The notes: generated from the letters alone by a model not told the origin. Shown: positions 54,691 through 64,000, numbered from the stretch's first letter. The stretch: 64,000 nucleotides of DNA from Chamaecrista fasciculata (GCA_003254925.1 QANZ01031063.1:115861-179860); one strand, 5' to 3'. Translations and numbers: made by a program.

Positions 54691-55098
54691 GAAGTATAAA
54701 TTTGGTCTCATATCTTTTGTTGAGCTTTCAATTTGGTCTTGTATATTTTTTTGTTGCACTTTTGGTCTCATATCTTTACAAAAGATCTCAATTTGATCCC
54801 ATATCATTTTTAGTCTCTTATCTTTTGGTCAAGTTGTAAAATTGGTCTTATATATTTGGAAAAGACCAATCGTTAGTTAATCATTTTGCAAAAGTATGAG
54901 ACCATTTCTGCATTTGATCCAAAGGTATAGAACCAATTCTACAATAGATCAAAAGATATGGGACCAAATCTGCAATAAAAAAATATGGAACCAAATTGGG
55001 ACTGACCCTAAAATATAGGACCAAATGTGCAACAAAAAAAGATATGGGATGAAATTGAAAATTGAGTTAAAAATATGAGATCAAATTTATATTTTGAT
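54691..55098. mobile_element. Inverted-repeat MITE of 'ggtctcatatctttt' type
   Basis: 'gaagtataaatttggtctca' on the left faces 'tgagatcaaatttatatttt' on the right, with 'tctcatatctttt' blocks in both arms. It is related to the fragment at 2145-2340. The target duplication is unclear. Confidence 0.6.
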
Positions 55099-55228
55099 TT
55101 AATTTTTTTTAATTATATTGATTCTTTTTTACTTATGTTGAGTTAAAAGTAAAACTACTCATTGACCATAACGTCAGATTTGTCATCAACAAAATAAAAA
55201 ACAAAGCAAACTTTGATTTTTATTTTTC

Positions 55229-55303
55229 TTCGCATATTGCTTTGCTCTGTTTCTCCTTTCCTCTCCTTCTTCTCCCTCCATCATCTTTCTTAGGATCACT
55301 GCA
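55229..55303 (-). pseudogene. UGT C-terminal scrap
   Basis: On the minus strand this reads AVILRKMMEGEEGEERRNRA followed by 'KQYAK', matching the '[24 protein letters not shown]' zone of UGT7 near residues 430-455 (shown here only in part). It lies directly beyond the UGT7 downstream flank. It shows that another UGT copy once lay here in the same orientation. Confidence 0.8.
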
Positions 55304-55747
55304 TTAATTGTGACCTAATTCACTTTCTTATGTTGTTATGGCAATCATAAAGACTAATTCATCATCTTTAAACGAAATACTCAAATACACCAACGAGAAT
55401 ACAACCCATTACAGTTAAAAGGTATTAGTAGCCACTAGCCACTTATTTCTCCATTCTACAACTTTAACATGAACTTGGAATGTTGTTAGTGATCTTGATT
55501 TCAAAATGTTTCATTTAATAAAAAGGATATATAGAACACAGAATTTCAACAATATGGCATGAGTTAACACTCACATGGTCGATTCTCTTCTTTCTCAAGA
55601 AACAAGAAGCATCAATCAAATTAAAAGTGAAGACCCACAAGGCCACAGCCACAGAGTCAGCTTTGACGACTAAACTAGTATTCCATATCCATACAAATGC
55701 AGAAAAGTTACGACAACTAGCATAGTAATGGTGTTGAATTAGAAAAA
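55304..55747 (-). other. UGT7 downstream flank
   Basis: This is the 3' flank of UGT7. Its parts are duplicated at 51680-51800 and 53345-53585. A minus-strand open frame at 55515-55751 has no family signature. Confidence 0.6.
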
Positions 55748-57196
55748 TCATCGAGAAGCAAGCTCTTGAATCAAAGCACTCAAGTTCAAGTAAGACGATC
55801 CTCCTTCTTCCATAGCTTCCTTTGCCATCTTCGCATATTCCTTTGCTCTGTTTCTCATTTCCTCTGCTTCTTCTCCCTCCATTATCTTTCTCACTGCCTT
55901 CTCAATCACTTCCTTTTCAATACTATCTCCCTCGAATCTCCCCCATTTCTTCACTCCCACTGAAACTCCTATCCTCAAAACTTCAGTCACAAACTTCTCA
56001 TTGTGAAATTGTTCAGCACCCACAGGCCACGTCACCATAGGCACCCCTGCACTCACTCCTTCTAATGTTGAATTCCATCCACAATGTGTCACAAATCCAC
56101 CAACAGCTTCATGATCAAGAATCAAAACTTGGGGTGCCCACCCTCTTATTATCAATCCCTTCCCTTCCATTCTCTTCTCAAATCCTTCTGGAAGCCATTC
56201 TTCCTCTTCAAATTCTTCTTCTTTTTTGCTTTTCCTCACTACCCAGATGAAATTTTTCCCCGAAGCCTCCACAGCCATTGCTATTTCCTTGAGCTGAGTA
56301 TCATTAAATTTCGAGAAGCTTCCAAAACAGACATAAATCACAGAATTGGGTTCTTTCGAATCGAGCCACTTCAAGCATTCTTGTTCATCAATAGATGCTT
56401 CTTTTCCTCTGTTTGCTTTTTCTTTAACGTCTCTGTTGAACAACGAAACAGGGCCTACATGCCATATTTTCCTTCCTAATTCGTTCTTATAATGATCAGC
56501 ATACACTTTCTCTAATTCATAGAAACTATTCACAACAACCCCAAAACTCTTCAACTCCGATTCTTTACTCTCCTTTATCATCCTCGTCATATCGTTGTCG
56601 CCGTCGCCGTCGCTATTTCTCATGAACTCCGGCAAGATATTCCTCGTGATCTTGATTTCTCCGGGAAGATTAGGAATCACGAAAGGCTCCGAATCCGATG
56701 ACACACTCTTTTGGGGTTCGTAGATTCGAATTAATTCCGTGGCACAAAGAGAGAAAGTGCCAGTCCCGTGAAACACGATCCTAGGAATCCCGAATTTCGC
56801 GGCGGAATCTGTGGCCCACGGGAAGAACATTCCTGCGATTAGACAATCTGGTCGCTGTTGTTCTAAGAGTCGCTCGAGAGGATCTTGAAGAAGCCTCGTG
56901 GCTTTGAAAAAAACGGGAATCAGAGATGGGTTTGGGATTGCGTCGGCGTTTTCGCAGCCTTCGGGTAATCCGCCTTTCACGGTAGGGAATTCGATGGTTA
57001 CGATGTTGATGTTAGTGTGAGTGTCGGAATCTATGGATTTGGAAACAAGAGGGAAGTTTAGTGGGGTGGTGACAATGGTGGCTCTGACGCCTTTTCTGGA
57101 TGCGAAAAGTTTAGCCATGTCTATCGTTGGGATCATGTGGCCATGAGCAAGGAAGGGGAGGAAGAAGATTTCGAGTTTCTTGTTTTCACTTCCCAT
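55748..57196 (-). CDS. UGT7: UDP-glycosyltransferase, UGT73-like
   Basis: An intron-free gene of 482 residues starting at ATG 57196 ([20 protein letters not shown]). The catalytic His is residue 20. The residue matching Asp119 of UGT1 is Gly122 (LIAGMFF, codon GGA 56831-56833). The PSPG box spans residues 353-396 with WAPQ, HCGWNS and a terminal Glu-Gln followed by [16 protein letters not shown] on the acceptor side is canonical. A GDGDGDND run at about residues 197-202 arises from a GTC/GCC microsatellite-like stretch. It is the closest relative of UGT6 and lies in the opposite orientation to UGT1-UGT5. The frame is fully open; if the Asp is essential in this enzyme, activity would be low, which is inference. 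Confidence 0.95.
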   Translation of the reverse strand: MGSENKKLEIFFLPFLAHGHMIPTIDMAKLFASRKGVRATIVTTPLNFPLVSKSIDSDTHTNINIVTIEFPTVKGGLPEGCENADAIPNPSLIPVFFKATRLLQDPLERLLEQQRPDCLIAGMFFPWATDSAAKFGIPRIVFHGTGTFSLCATELIRIYEPQKSVSSDSEPFVIPNLPGEIKITRNILPEFMRNSDGDGDNDMTRMIKESKESELKSFGVVVNSFYELEKVYADHYKNELGRKIWHVGPVSLFNRDVKEKANRGKEASIDEQECLKWLDSKEPNSVIYVCFGSFSKFNDTQLKEIAMAVEASGKNFIWVVRKSKKEEEFEEEEWLPEGFEKRMEGKGLIIRGWAPQVLILDHEAVGGFVTHCGWNSTLEGVSAGVPMVTWPVGAEQFHNEKFVTEVLRIGVSVGVKKWGRFEGDSIEKEVIEKAVRKIMEGEEAEEMRNRAKEYAKMAKEAMEEGGSSYLNLSALIQELASR

Positions 57197-57498
57197 GTTT
57201 CAGATTCTTGTGGGTATGTGTGATTTTGATCAAGTTTGGATTTTTCTGACGAGAAATTGAAAAGAGAGGAGGAAAGAGTTTGTGGGTATGATCAAGTTCA
57301 GATTTTTCCAATAAGAAAAGAGAAGAAGGAGAGAGAGTTTGTGGGTATGATTTTGTGGGAGAAATTGTAAGTGTTGTGTGTGGACTGTGTACTGTGGTCT
57401 GGTCTGTGGAAATAGGAAATGAAGAAATGGAGGAGATTAAAATAGAGGAATTATGTATGAAATATAAAGTAGAGTTTTGATAGAGTTAGAATTCTTAG
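57197..57498 (-). promoter_or_regulatory. UGT7 5' leader/promoter with repeated motif
   Basis: The motif 'gggtatg...atcaagt...gatttttc' occurs at 57212, 57284 and (shortened) 57343, as in front of UGT6. Purine-rich 'agaagaaggagagagag' follows. The leader is thus conserved between UGT6 and UGT7. Confidence 0.55.
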
Positions 57499-59851
57499 GA
57501 GTAAACTAACTTCCCGGTCCCTAAATTTTAGATGTGGTGACAGATAGGTCCCTGAATTTTATGCATTGTACTAGCCGGTCCCCGAAATTTGAAAACGCCT
57601 AACTAATTGGTCCCTCTGTCATATTGTTGTTACAAAAAATCTAACGTGGCCATAACGGATGGTGATGTGTCCTGTTATGCGCTGACGTGTCACGTTATGG
57701 CCACGTCAGCACCCGTTATCTTTTTTTTTTTAAATAAAAAGAGGCTGTCACGTCATAAAATAGCGACACATCAGCATTTCCTCATTGCACTTATAGGTCC
57801 TTGACCCATTTTTATTCCATTATTCTCAATTCCTCCTCTTTTTCATCATTTCCATTCATTTTAGTCCCAAATCCTCAAAATCATATTATAAAGTGTCCCA
57901 AAACTCTTCCAAACATTTCAATTTAGTCCTTAAAAATATTTAAAACCCTAAACTCTAAACCCTAAACTCTAAAACCCCAAACCCTAAACCCTAAAACCCC
58001 AAAACCTAAAACCTGAAACGCTAAACTCTAAAAAAAAGTTTGAATTGAATAATTAGGTCATTGACCTATTTTTATCCCGTTATTCTCAATTCCCCCTCTT
58101 TTCTATCATCTTCATTCATTTTAGTCTCAAATCCTCAAAAAAAGGTTGTAAAGTTTTCCAAAACTCTTCCAAACATTCCAATTTAGTCTTTAAAAATATT
58201 AAAAATCCTAAACCCTAAACCTCTAAAACTTAAATTTTTTTAATCTTCATCTTCATCCAATTTAATCCTTAAAAATATTAAAAACTTAAACCCTAAAACT
58301 TAAATTTTTTTTAAATCCTCATGTTCATCTTCATAAAATCATAAGAAATACATTGATAATCAAGAAAATCATATATAAATAATTACATCAAATGCAATCT
58401 TCATCTTCATATATAAATAATTACATAAAATTATATATAAATAATTCTTCATCTTCATAAAATCGTGTTCTTCTCCGACCATCAACTCCTTCACTTGCTC
58501 TTCCACCTCCTCCGCCTTCACCATCTCCTCCTCCATCACCACCCTATTGAACATTTGTTCCGCGTACAGCGGCCACGCCACCATCGGCACCCCCGCACTC
58601 CAACACTGAGTTCCACCCACAAACTTCCAAAACACAAGAACATGACGCTTCGATTGGGTTGCGAATCGAGCCATTTCAAACTCTGGGGAGAGGATTTTGA
58701 TTCGTCGTAAACAATCAATGGACCAATTGGGGAAATCGACGGGGTTTTACTGTTAGGTATACAGAGACCGTCGGAAATCGCTTTTAGGGATCTGGATTCT
58801 AGGGCTTCAAGCGTGTTCACAATGATTCCATTAGTCTTGGATGCAGCAATTGAAGAATCCACCAAGCCTTGGTAAGCCAAATCGTTCCGTTCAAGCAACG
58901 GTTTCGGCATGTCGGAAGTGGCCATCGGAGGATTTCCCAGAATGTGGAGATCGGTGTTGAGTTCTTTCAAGTTTTTCTCGATGGTGCAGTGGAGAGTCGG
59001 GAGGTATAAAAAGGAGGAAAGGCTAGCGGCGGCGCTGGGGAAGAAACAATAGGAAGGGATATTGTTGAAGGAAGAAGAAGATGATGAATGATAATGGCGG
59101 ACGAAGACCAAAATGAAGAAGATGAAGATTAAAAATAAAATTTAGGGTTTAGGGTTTTAAGATTTTAGGGTTTAAGGTTTTTAAATTTTTAAGGACTAAA
59201 TTGGAATGTTTGAAAGAATTTTGGGACACTTTACAATTTTATTTTGAGATTTTGGGCCTAAAATGAATGAAAATGATGAAAAAGAGGGAGAATTGAGAAT
59301 AATAAGATAAGAATGAGTCAGAGACCTAATTGGTCACCTCAGATTTTTTTTTAGAGTTTAGGGTTTAGGGTTTGGGGTTTAGAGTTTGGGGTTTAGAGTA
59401 TAGGGTTTAAGGTTTTTAATATTTTTAAGGACTAAATTGAAATGTTTGGAAGAGTTTTGTGACACTTTATAATTTTGTTTTAAGGATTTGGGACTAAAAT
59501 GAATGAAAATGATGAAAAAGAGGGGAAATTGAGAATAGTGAATAAAAATGGGTCAGGGACCTATAAGTGCAATGAGGAAATGCTGATGTGTCGCTATTTT
59601 ATGACATGGCAGCTTTTTTAAAAAAAAACATAATGGGTGCTGACGTGGCCACAACCGGGACACGTCAGCGCATAACGGGACACATCAGCGTCCGTTATGG
59701 CCACGTCAGCTTTTTTGTAACGACAATATGACGGAGGGACCAATTAGTTAGGCGTTTGCAAATTTCAGGGACCGGCTAATACAATGCGTAAAATTCAGGG
59801 ACCTATCTGTCACCGCATCCAAAATTCAGGGACCGGGAAGTTAGTTTACTC
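57499..59851. mobile_element. Pack-MULE C with a captured UGT88-like fragment
   Basis: Ends 'gagtaaactaacttcccggt' and 'accgggaagttagtttactc' are inverted. The arms, about 900 bp, include 'gccacgtcagcacccgttat' and degenerate CCCTAAA tracts (57945-58030, 58210-58300; complements 59140-59190, 59345-59420). Flanks 'gaattcttag' and 'gaattcctaa' match at 8 of 10, fitting an aged 9-10 bp target duplication. The non-palindromic centre carries a GC-rich host gene fragment. No transposase is present. Confidence 0.88.
58470..59111 (-). pseudogene. Captured UGT88-like glycosyltransferase fragment
   Basis: On the minus strand the open part contains 'AAASLSSFLYLPTLHCTIEK', 'DMPKPLLERNDLAYQG', 'GIIVNTLEALESRSLKAISD', 'GLCIPN' and 'IGPLI', the typical middle of UGT88-type glucosyltransferases, and ends 'SVMFLCFGS'. 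There it is joined, out of frame, to the PSPG remnant 'CGWNSVLE' and then, after a further small deletion, 'SAGVPMVAWPLYAEQMFN'. The N-terminal domain, about 80 codons before the PSPG and the C-terminus are missing. It differs clearly from the UGT73-like genes around it (UGT88 has PLLxR and the longer LECFGS-type loop), so it was not derived from this array. It is broken and cannot encode an enzyme. Confidence 0.82.
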
Positions 59852-60222
59852 GAATTCCTAAATATTTTATTTTTTTAACATTTATTGAGTAAACTACCAT
59901 TCGGGTCCCTTGATTATGTAGGCGCTAGCAGATTGGTCCCCAGATTAACGAAATAGACTAATACGTCTCCAAGTTTTATAATCGTTACTCAAACTGGTCA
60001 TTCTGTCAAGTGAATGTTTCAAAAAAAAAACGTGACGTGGTACGTTTACTGCTGACGTGCCACGTTAGCACTGGTTAAACTGAAAAAAAAAATGCCAACT
60101 GTGTAGGATTTTGCCACATAAGCGTTACTCTTCCCCCTCTTTTACATCATCTTCATTCATTTTAGTCCCAAATCCTCAAAATGAAATTGTAAAGTGTCCC
60201 AAAACTCTTCCAAACGTTTCAA

Positions 60223-60224
<2 letters not shown>

Positions 60225-60310
<86 letters not shown>
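60225..60310. repeat. (CAT)n microsatellite, about 28 units
   Basis: An uninterrupted 86-bp CAT/ATG triplet run lies between the MULE arm and the captured ABCC fragment. In one reading direction it encodes poly-Asp, in another poly-His or poly-Ser. Such a run is expected to be length-variable between individuals. Confidence 0.97.
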
Positions 60311-60312
60311 AG

Positions 60313-60650
60313 CTTCAAGCTCTTCATGTTCTTCAAAACTTCCAATGCCAGCTTCCTCCTACTATCCTTAGCCTCCATGATCTTCGATTGGTACCTATTC
60401 CGCGTCCTCGTGAACGGAATATTGAAATCTGTGATTCTCTGTACGTCGACGCTCATGTAGTTCATGATTTCGCCGTCGGAGTGACTTTGCCGCGATTTGC
60501 TCAACAGATTCAACCCTTTCTTGTAAATGTGAGAAATCAACGCCGATCGGAGACAAAGCCCTAATTGTCTTGCGTCGAAGATCCATTGTCTTTGAGAAAT
60601 TGTCTCTACCATTTTCGCAACCAGAAACCCTAACAACAACACGAAATCGG
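60313..60650 (-). pseudogene. Captured ABCC (MRP-type) transporter fragment
   Basis: On the minus strand the frame reads 'MVETISQRQWIFDARQLGL', 'LRSALISHIYKKGLNLLS', 'SRQSHSDGEIMNYMSVDVQR' and 'ITDF'. This is the first transmembrane domain of plant ABCC transporters, vacuolar or plasma-membrane pumps for conjugates and glucosides. It is then joined directly to 'NIPFTRTRNRYQSKIMEAKD' and 'LEVLKNMKSLKL', which in ABCC proteins lies about 60-70 residues further on, so a transmembrane stretch was removed. It ends in the microsatellite. Nucleotide-binding domains are absent. It is a transposon-borne scrap, not a transporter. Confidence 0.82.
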
Positions 60651-61916
60651 GATCCCTTATCGTTGAGGAAATTCGCGAAATCGGTTATCAGATAAAAAAC
60701 AATAGAGGAATCAACCGTCGAACAACCACGGAAAACGACGCCTAGATCTGCCTGGAAACCTCCACCGAAAACGCATCGATCTCCCCTGCTCGCGACCTAG
60801 CTCACACTCACGCGAATCACTTTCGTCGACGAACACTGCTCGTGAACCACTAGTCTCCGCCAGAAAAGACGGTGTGAGTTGGAACCTTGTGTTCTTGATT
60901 CGAAAAGCAAAAGCCCCCTTTGGAATTTAGTTTAAATTCCAAATAGGCCCTCTTGTGTTTGTTCAAATTGCAAAGATGATGAAGGTGAAGAAGATGAAGA
61001 TGAAGATGAAGATGAAGATGAAGATGAAATTAGGATTTAGGGACCAAAATGTTTTTTTTAATTCTGATTTAATAAATTTGAGTACCCAAGGACCAAATTG
61101 CAAGAGAGTGATTTTTTTAGGGGTTTAGGATTTAGGGTTTAGGGGTTAGGGTTTTAGGATTTAGGATTTTAGAGTTTAGGGTTTTAGGATTTTAGGGTTT
61201 GGGGTTTATGATTTTAGGGTTTAGGGTTTTAGGGTTTTTAATATTTTTAAGGACTAAATTCAAATTTTTGGAAGAGTTTCGGGACACTTTACAATTTTAT
61301 TTTGAGGATTTGGGACTAAAATGAATGAAGTTGATGAAAATAGGGGCAATTGAGAATAATGGGATAAGAATGGGTGAGAGACCTAATTACTCAAATTAGA
61401 TTTTTTTTAGGGTTTAGGGTTTAAGATTTTAGGGTTTAGGGTTTAGGGTTTATAGTTTTTGGGTTTAGAGTTTGGGGTTTATGGTTTAGGTTTTAGGGTT
61501 TTTAATACATTTAAGGACTAAACTGAAATGTTTGGAAGAATTTTGGGACACTTTACAATTTTACTTTTAGGATTTGGGACTAAAATGAATGAAGATGATG
61601 AAAAGGAGGGGGAATTGAAAATAATGGAATAAAAATTGAACTGAAGGACCAATTTGAAGAAGACACGAATTTCTTTTTTTTTCTTAAGTAATAATGATTA
61701 TGTGGCAAAATCTTACACAATTGGTATTTTTTTTTTCAGTTTTACGACTGCTGACCAGTTAATGTGCCACGTCACGTTTTTTGAAACGTCCACTTGACAG
61801 AAGGACCAATTTGAGTAACGATCGTAAAGTTTGGGGACGTATTAGTCTATTTCGTTAATATGGGGACCAATATGCTAGCGTCTACATAATCCAGGGACCC
61901 GAATGGTAGTTTGCTC

Positions 61917-62812
61917 AATATTTATTTATACCATTACATTTATTTATATAGAAAATAAAATAAAATAATCAAATCAATTATTTTTTTTTTGAAAAAAAAA
62001 AAAAGAACATTGCATGTTAGGTATGTTTCTTGTCTTTATATAAATTAGAATTTTCATAATATTGTATTGGGTTGTGTTTGACGGATTGCGTGTAAAGTAA
62101 AGGAATCTTGAAGCTCACATCCACATGTAGTGGAAAAATGAATGCAGCTAAATAATGAATAGATTGACGACAAATTCCCTTTCGTCATCATCTACGCACT
62201 AGTTGGAATTCGACTTTTTTCCCCAATGCACAAACTGCATTTTTATTATTCCTAGAAAGAATCAATCAAAAAAATTTTTCCTATAGATGGCCAGATGTGA
62301 CAACTTTCTTTTTCTTTTTTTCTTTTTAAAATCCATCTGCTTTTTAGTTAGTCCATGCTCTGGACACGTGTCCAGAGCTTAATATATATAATATATATAT
62401 AATATATAATATAGGCAAATATATAAATTATATTAACATTTTTAATTATATAAAAATTATATCTAAAATATTATTATTTTCAGAAAATTGTAAAATTAAA
62501 TTAAAATTAGTCAAAAGTACTAATTTCGTCCCTAAATTTTACACCTACTGTCAATTTCGTCCCCAATCTTTTTTTGACTCGGTGTAAATTTAGGGACCAA
62601 ATAATAAGTTTTATAAAATAATCAACAAAAAAGGGTAAAATTGGAGCTTTAATTAAAAAATGTCATTGCAAACCATGTCATATGAGATGACATAGTTTTT
62701 GTGTTGTTATCAGATCACACACTTTTTGTTGTTATCCGATGACAATATGTTATCTTAGATGCAGTGTTGTCAAGATTGAGATCTTACTCAAGATCGGAAG
62801 AGGCATAAGATA
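61917..62812. other. AT-rich region with left arm of an inverted repeat
   Basis: No gene. It contains the left arm (about 62205-62350) of the inverted repeat that brackets the assembly gap, a 22-bp perfect palindrome with CACGTG at 62356-62377, and a truncated 'tttcgtcccc' repeat arm (62500-62600). Confidence 0.5.
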
Positions 62813-63457
62813 NNNNNNNNNNNNNNNNNNNNNNNNNNNNNNNNNNNNNNNNNNNNNNNNNNNNNNNNNNNNNNNNNNNNNNNNNNNNNNNNNNNNNNNN
62901 NNNNNNNNNNNNNNNNNNNNNNNNNNNNNNNNNNNNNNNNNNNNNNNNNNNNNNNNNNNNNNNNNNNNNNNNNNNNNNNNNNNNNNNNNNNNNNNNNNNN
63001 NNNNNNNNNNNNNNNNNNNNNNNNNNNNNNNNNNNNNNNNNNNNNNNNNNNNNNNNNNNNNNNNNNNNNNNNNNNNNNNNNNNNNNNNNNNNNNNNNNNN
63101 NNNNNNNNNNNNNNNNNNNNNNNNNNNNNNNNNNNNNNNNNNNNNNNNNNNNNNNNNNNNNNNNNNNNNNNNNNNNNNNNNNNNNNNNNNNNNNNNNNNN
63201 NNNNNNNNNNNNNNNNNNNNNNNNNNNNNNNNNNNNNNNNNNNNNNNNNNNNNNNNNNNNNNNNNNNNNNNNNNNNNNNNNNNNNNNNNTATTTATATAT
63301 ATATAATATAGGTTTTACAAAAAGCAGATGGATTTTTTTTAAAAAAAAAAAGAAAGAAAGTTGTCACATCTGGCCATCTATAGGAAAAAAATTTTTATTG
63401 ATTCTTTCTAAAAATAATAAAAATGCAGTTTGTGCATTGGGGAAAAAAGTCTTGGAA
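62205..63457. repeat. Large inverted repeat bracketing the gap
   Basis: The left arm 62205-62350 ('cccaatgcacaaactgcatt', 'gatggccagatgtgacaact', 'aaaatccatctgctttt') is repeated inverted at 63320-63457 ('aaaaagcagatgg', 'agttgtcacatctggccatc', 'aatgcagtttgtgcattgg'). The similarity suggests a TIR transposon of about 1.2 kb whose centre is the N run. Confidence 0.8.
62813..63289. other. Assembly gap (477 N)
   Basis: An undetermined run. The 190-codon open frame spanning it is an artefact of the Ns. Confidence 0.99.
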
Positions 63458-63559
63458 TTCCTACCATCTTGTTCATTTTGTATTTGGAATATCCTTTCAT
63501 GATTTGGATCTCATGACTAATAGTAATATGTATCACTTACCAAAATATTATAAATTTTT

Positions 63560-63700
63560 GGGTAAATTACACTTTGGTACCCTGTAGTTTGACCCTATTT
63601 CACTTTGGTACTCTGTGATTTGAAACTTGACACTTTGGCATCCTGAGGTTTTGAGCGTTAACACATTGGTATCCTCAATTATTTTTCTGTCAAATTTTAA
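63560..63700. mobile_element. Left end of a 'gggtaaattac' MULE
   Basis: 'gggtaaattacactttggta' followed by 'ccctgtagtttgaccctatt' repeats the terminus of the 11278-11705 element. The opposite end is not in the window, so the element continues past 64000 or is truncated. Confidence 0.7.
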
Positions 63701-64000
63701 GAGAATATTCCATCATATTCCACCTGCCTCTCACTTGCCACACTTAAACTCTATTTTTTTTTATTAAACCGTTAATATCACTAAAGGAAAACAGAGTTAC
63801 AGAGAAACAGAGCTGAAACCAGAGCTGTTCATCCTACTTTTAACTACAAGAGTTCCTAGAATACACTGCATAAGCAACTTACACCTACCTAATTGAACTA
63901 CAGCTCCTTTCAGCAACCTATTAACATCATAAACTACAGCTTGTAAGTCTAAAGGAGGGATATTACATAGAACCTTGACTACATAGGGAATATTACAATA
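63701..64000. other. Unresolved sequence at the window edge
   Basis: After the MULE end, this stretch ('aacagagttacagagaaaca' onward) has moderate complexity and no open gene. It may be captured DNA inside the MULE; it cannot be resolved here. Confidence 0.35.

Larger units (their letters stand above)
59887..61916. mobile_element. Pack-MULE D with a captured ABCC fragment
   Basis: Ends 'gagtaaactaccattcgggt' and 'acccgaatggtagtttgctc' are inverted, and flanks 'aacatttatt' and 'aatatttatt' match at 9 of 10 (59877-59886; 61917-61926). It starts only 35 bp after MULE C ends. The arms share the telomere-motif architecture (61118-61235 and 61398-61500 contain TTTAGGG-like runs). The left arm is shorter and was altered by a (CAT)n expansion. 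No transposase is present. Confidence 0.88.

Noticed and set aside
60157-60460. Open frames with poly-Asp, poly-His or poly-Ser runs
   Set aside because: They are readings of one (CAT)n microsatellite and have no independent coding support apart from the ABCC fragment.
57499-61916. A functional glucosyltransferase plus transporter gene pair
   Set aside because: Both are truncated fragments inside transposons with deletions and frame breaks.
62739-63311. 190-codon open frame
   Set aside because: It exists only because it runs through the N gap.
1-64000. tRNA, rRNA or snoRNA genes
   Set aside because: I saw no cloverleaf with conserved A and B boxes and no rRNA core sequence; short matches to tRNA-Met are only retrotransposon primer sites.

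Overview
This window is plant nuclear DNA, most likely from a eudicot. It is AT-rich, carries intron-free family-1 glycosyltransferase genes of the UGT73 (scopoletin/flavonol glucosyltransferase-like) type, plant Ty1/copia elements primed by initiator tRNA-Met, Mutator-like (MULE), hAT and PIF/Harbinger elements, and degenerate TTTAGGG-like plant telomere motifs. The species cannot be fixed from the sequence.

The backbone is a tandem UGT73-like array. UGT1 (4356-5792, +), UGT2 (15320-16774, +), UGT4 (35927-37390, +), UGT5 (39511-40965, +) and UGT7 (55748-57196, -) are full-length open genes of 478-487 codons. UGT3 (25690-31234, +) and UGT6 (42563-48748, -) are pseudogenes, each split by a copia retrotransposon. 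A 75-bp UGT C-terminal scrap lies at 55229-55303. Orphan pieces of the duplication unit (promoter-like copies at 17625-17905 and 37405-37510; downstream-flank copies at 51680-51800 and 53345-53585) show that the array once held more or differently arranged copies. All open genes keep the N-terminal catalytic His and a 44-residue PSPG donor box ending Glu-Gln. The Asp expected as partner of that His is present only in UGT1 and UGT5; it is Gly in UGT2, UGT4, UGT6 and UGT7.

Region by region. 1-4.3 kb is repeat-rich and includes a roughly 178/357-bp tandem array that runs into the UGT1 promoter. 5.8-15.3 kb holds a hAT-like insertion exactly at the UGT1 stop codon, several MITEs, a long telomere-motif MULE with a kinase-like N-terminal fragment, and a Pack-MULE carrying a DUF641 (GIL1/IRKI-like) gene fragment. 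16.8-25.7 kb holds LINE scraps, a truncated F-box gene, a decayed LOB-domain gene, a hAT element and a degenerate copia remnant. 25.7-31.2 kb is UGT3 with copia element A. 32-35.5 kb is another MULE with a nested PIF/Harbinger MITE. 42.5-48.9 kb is UGT6 with the young, open copia element B. 49-55 kb is a dense stack of hAT and MULE-type inverted-repeat elements, four of them with exact or near-exact target duplications. 57.5-62 kb contains two adjacent long-TIR Pack-MULEs that captured a UGT88-like fragment and an ABCC-transporter fragment. 62.8-63.3 kb is an assembly gap inside a large inverted repeat.

The intact UGTs should be cytosolic enzymes that move glucose from UDP-glucose onto small phenolic or other specialised metabolites; substrates cannot be read from sequence. 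The other content is mostly transposable elements that inserted into, duplicated with, or broke the array.
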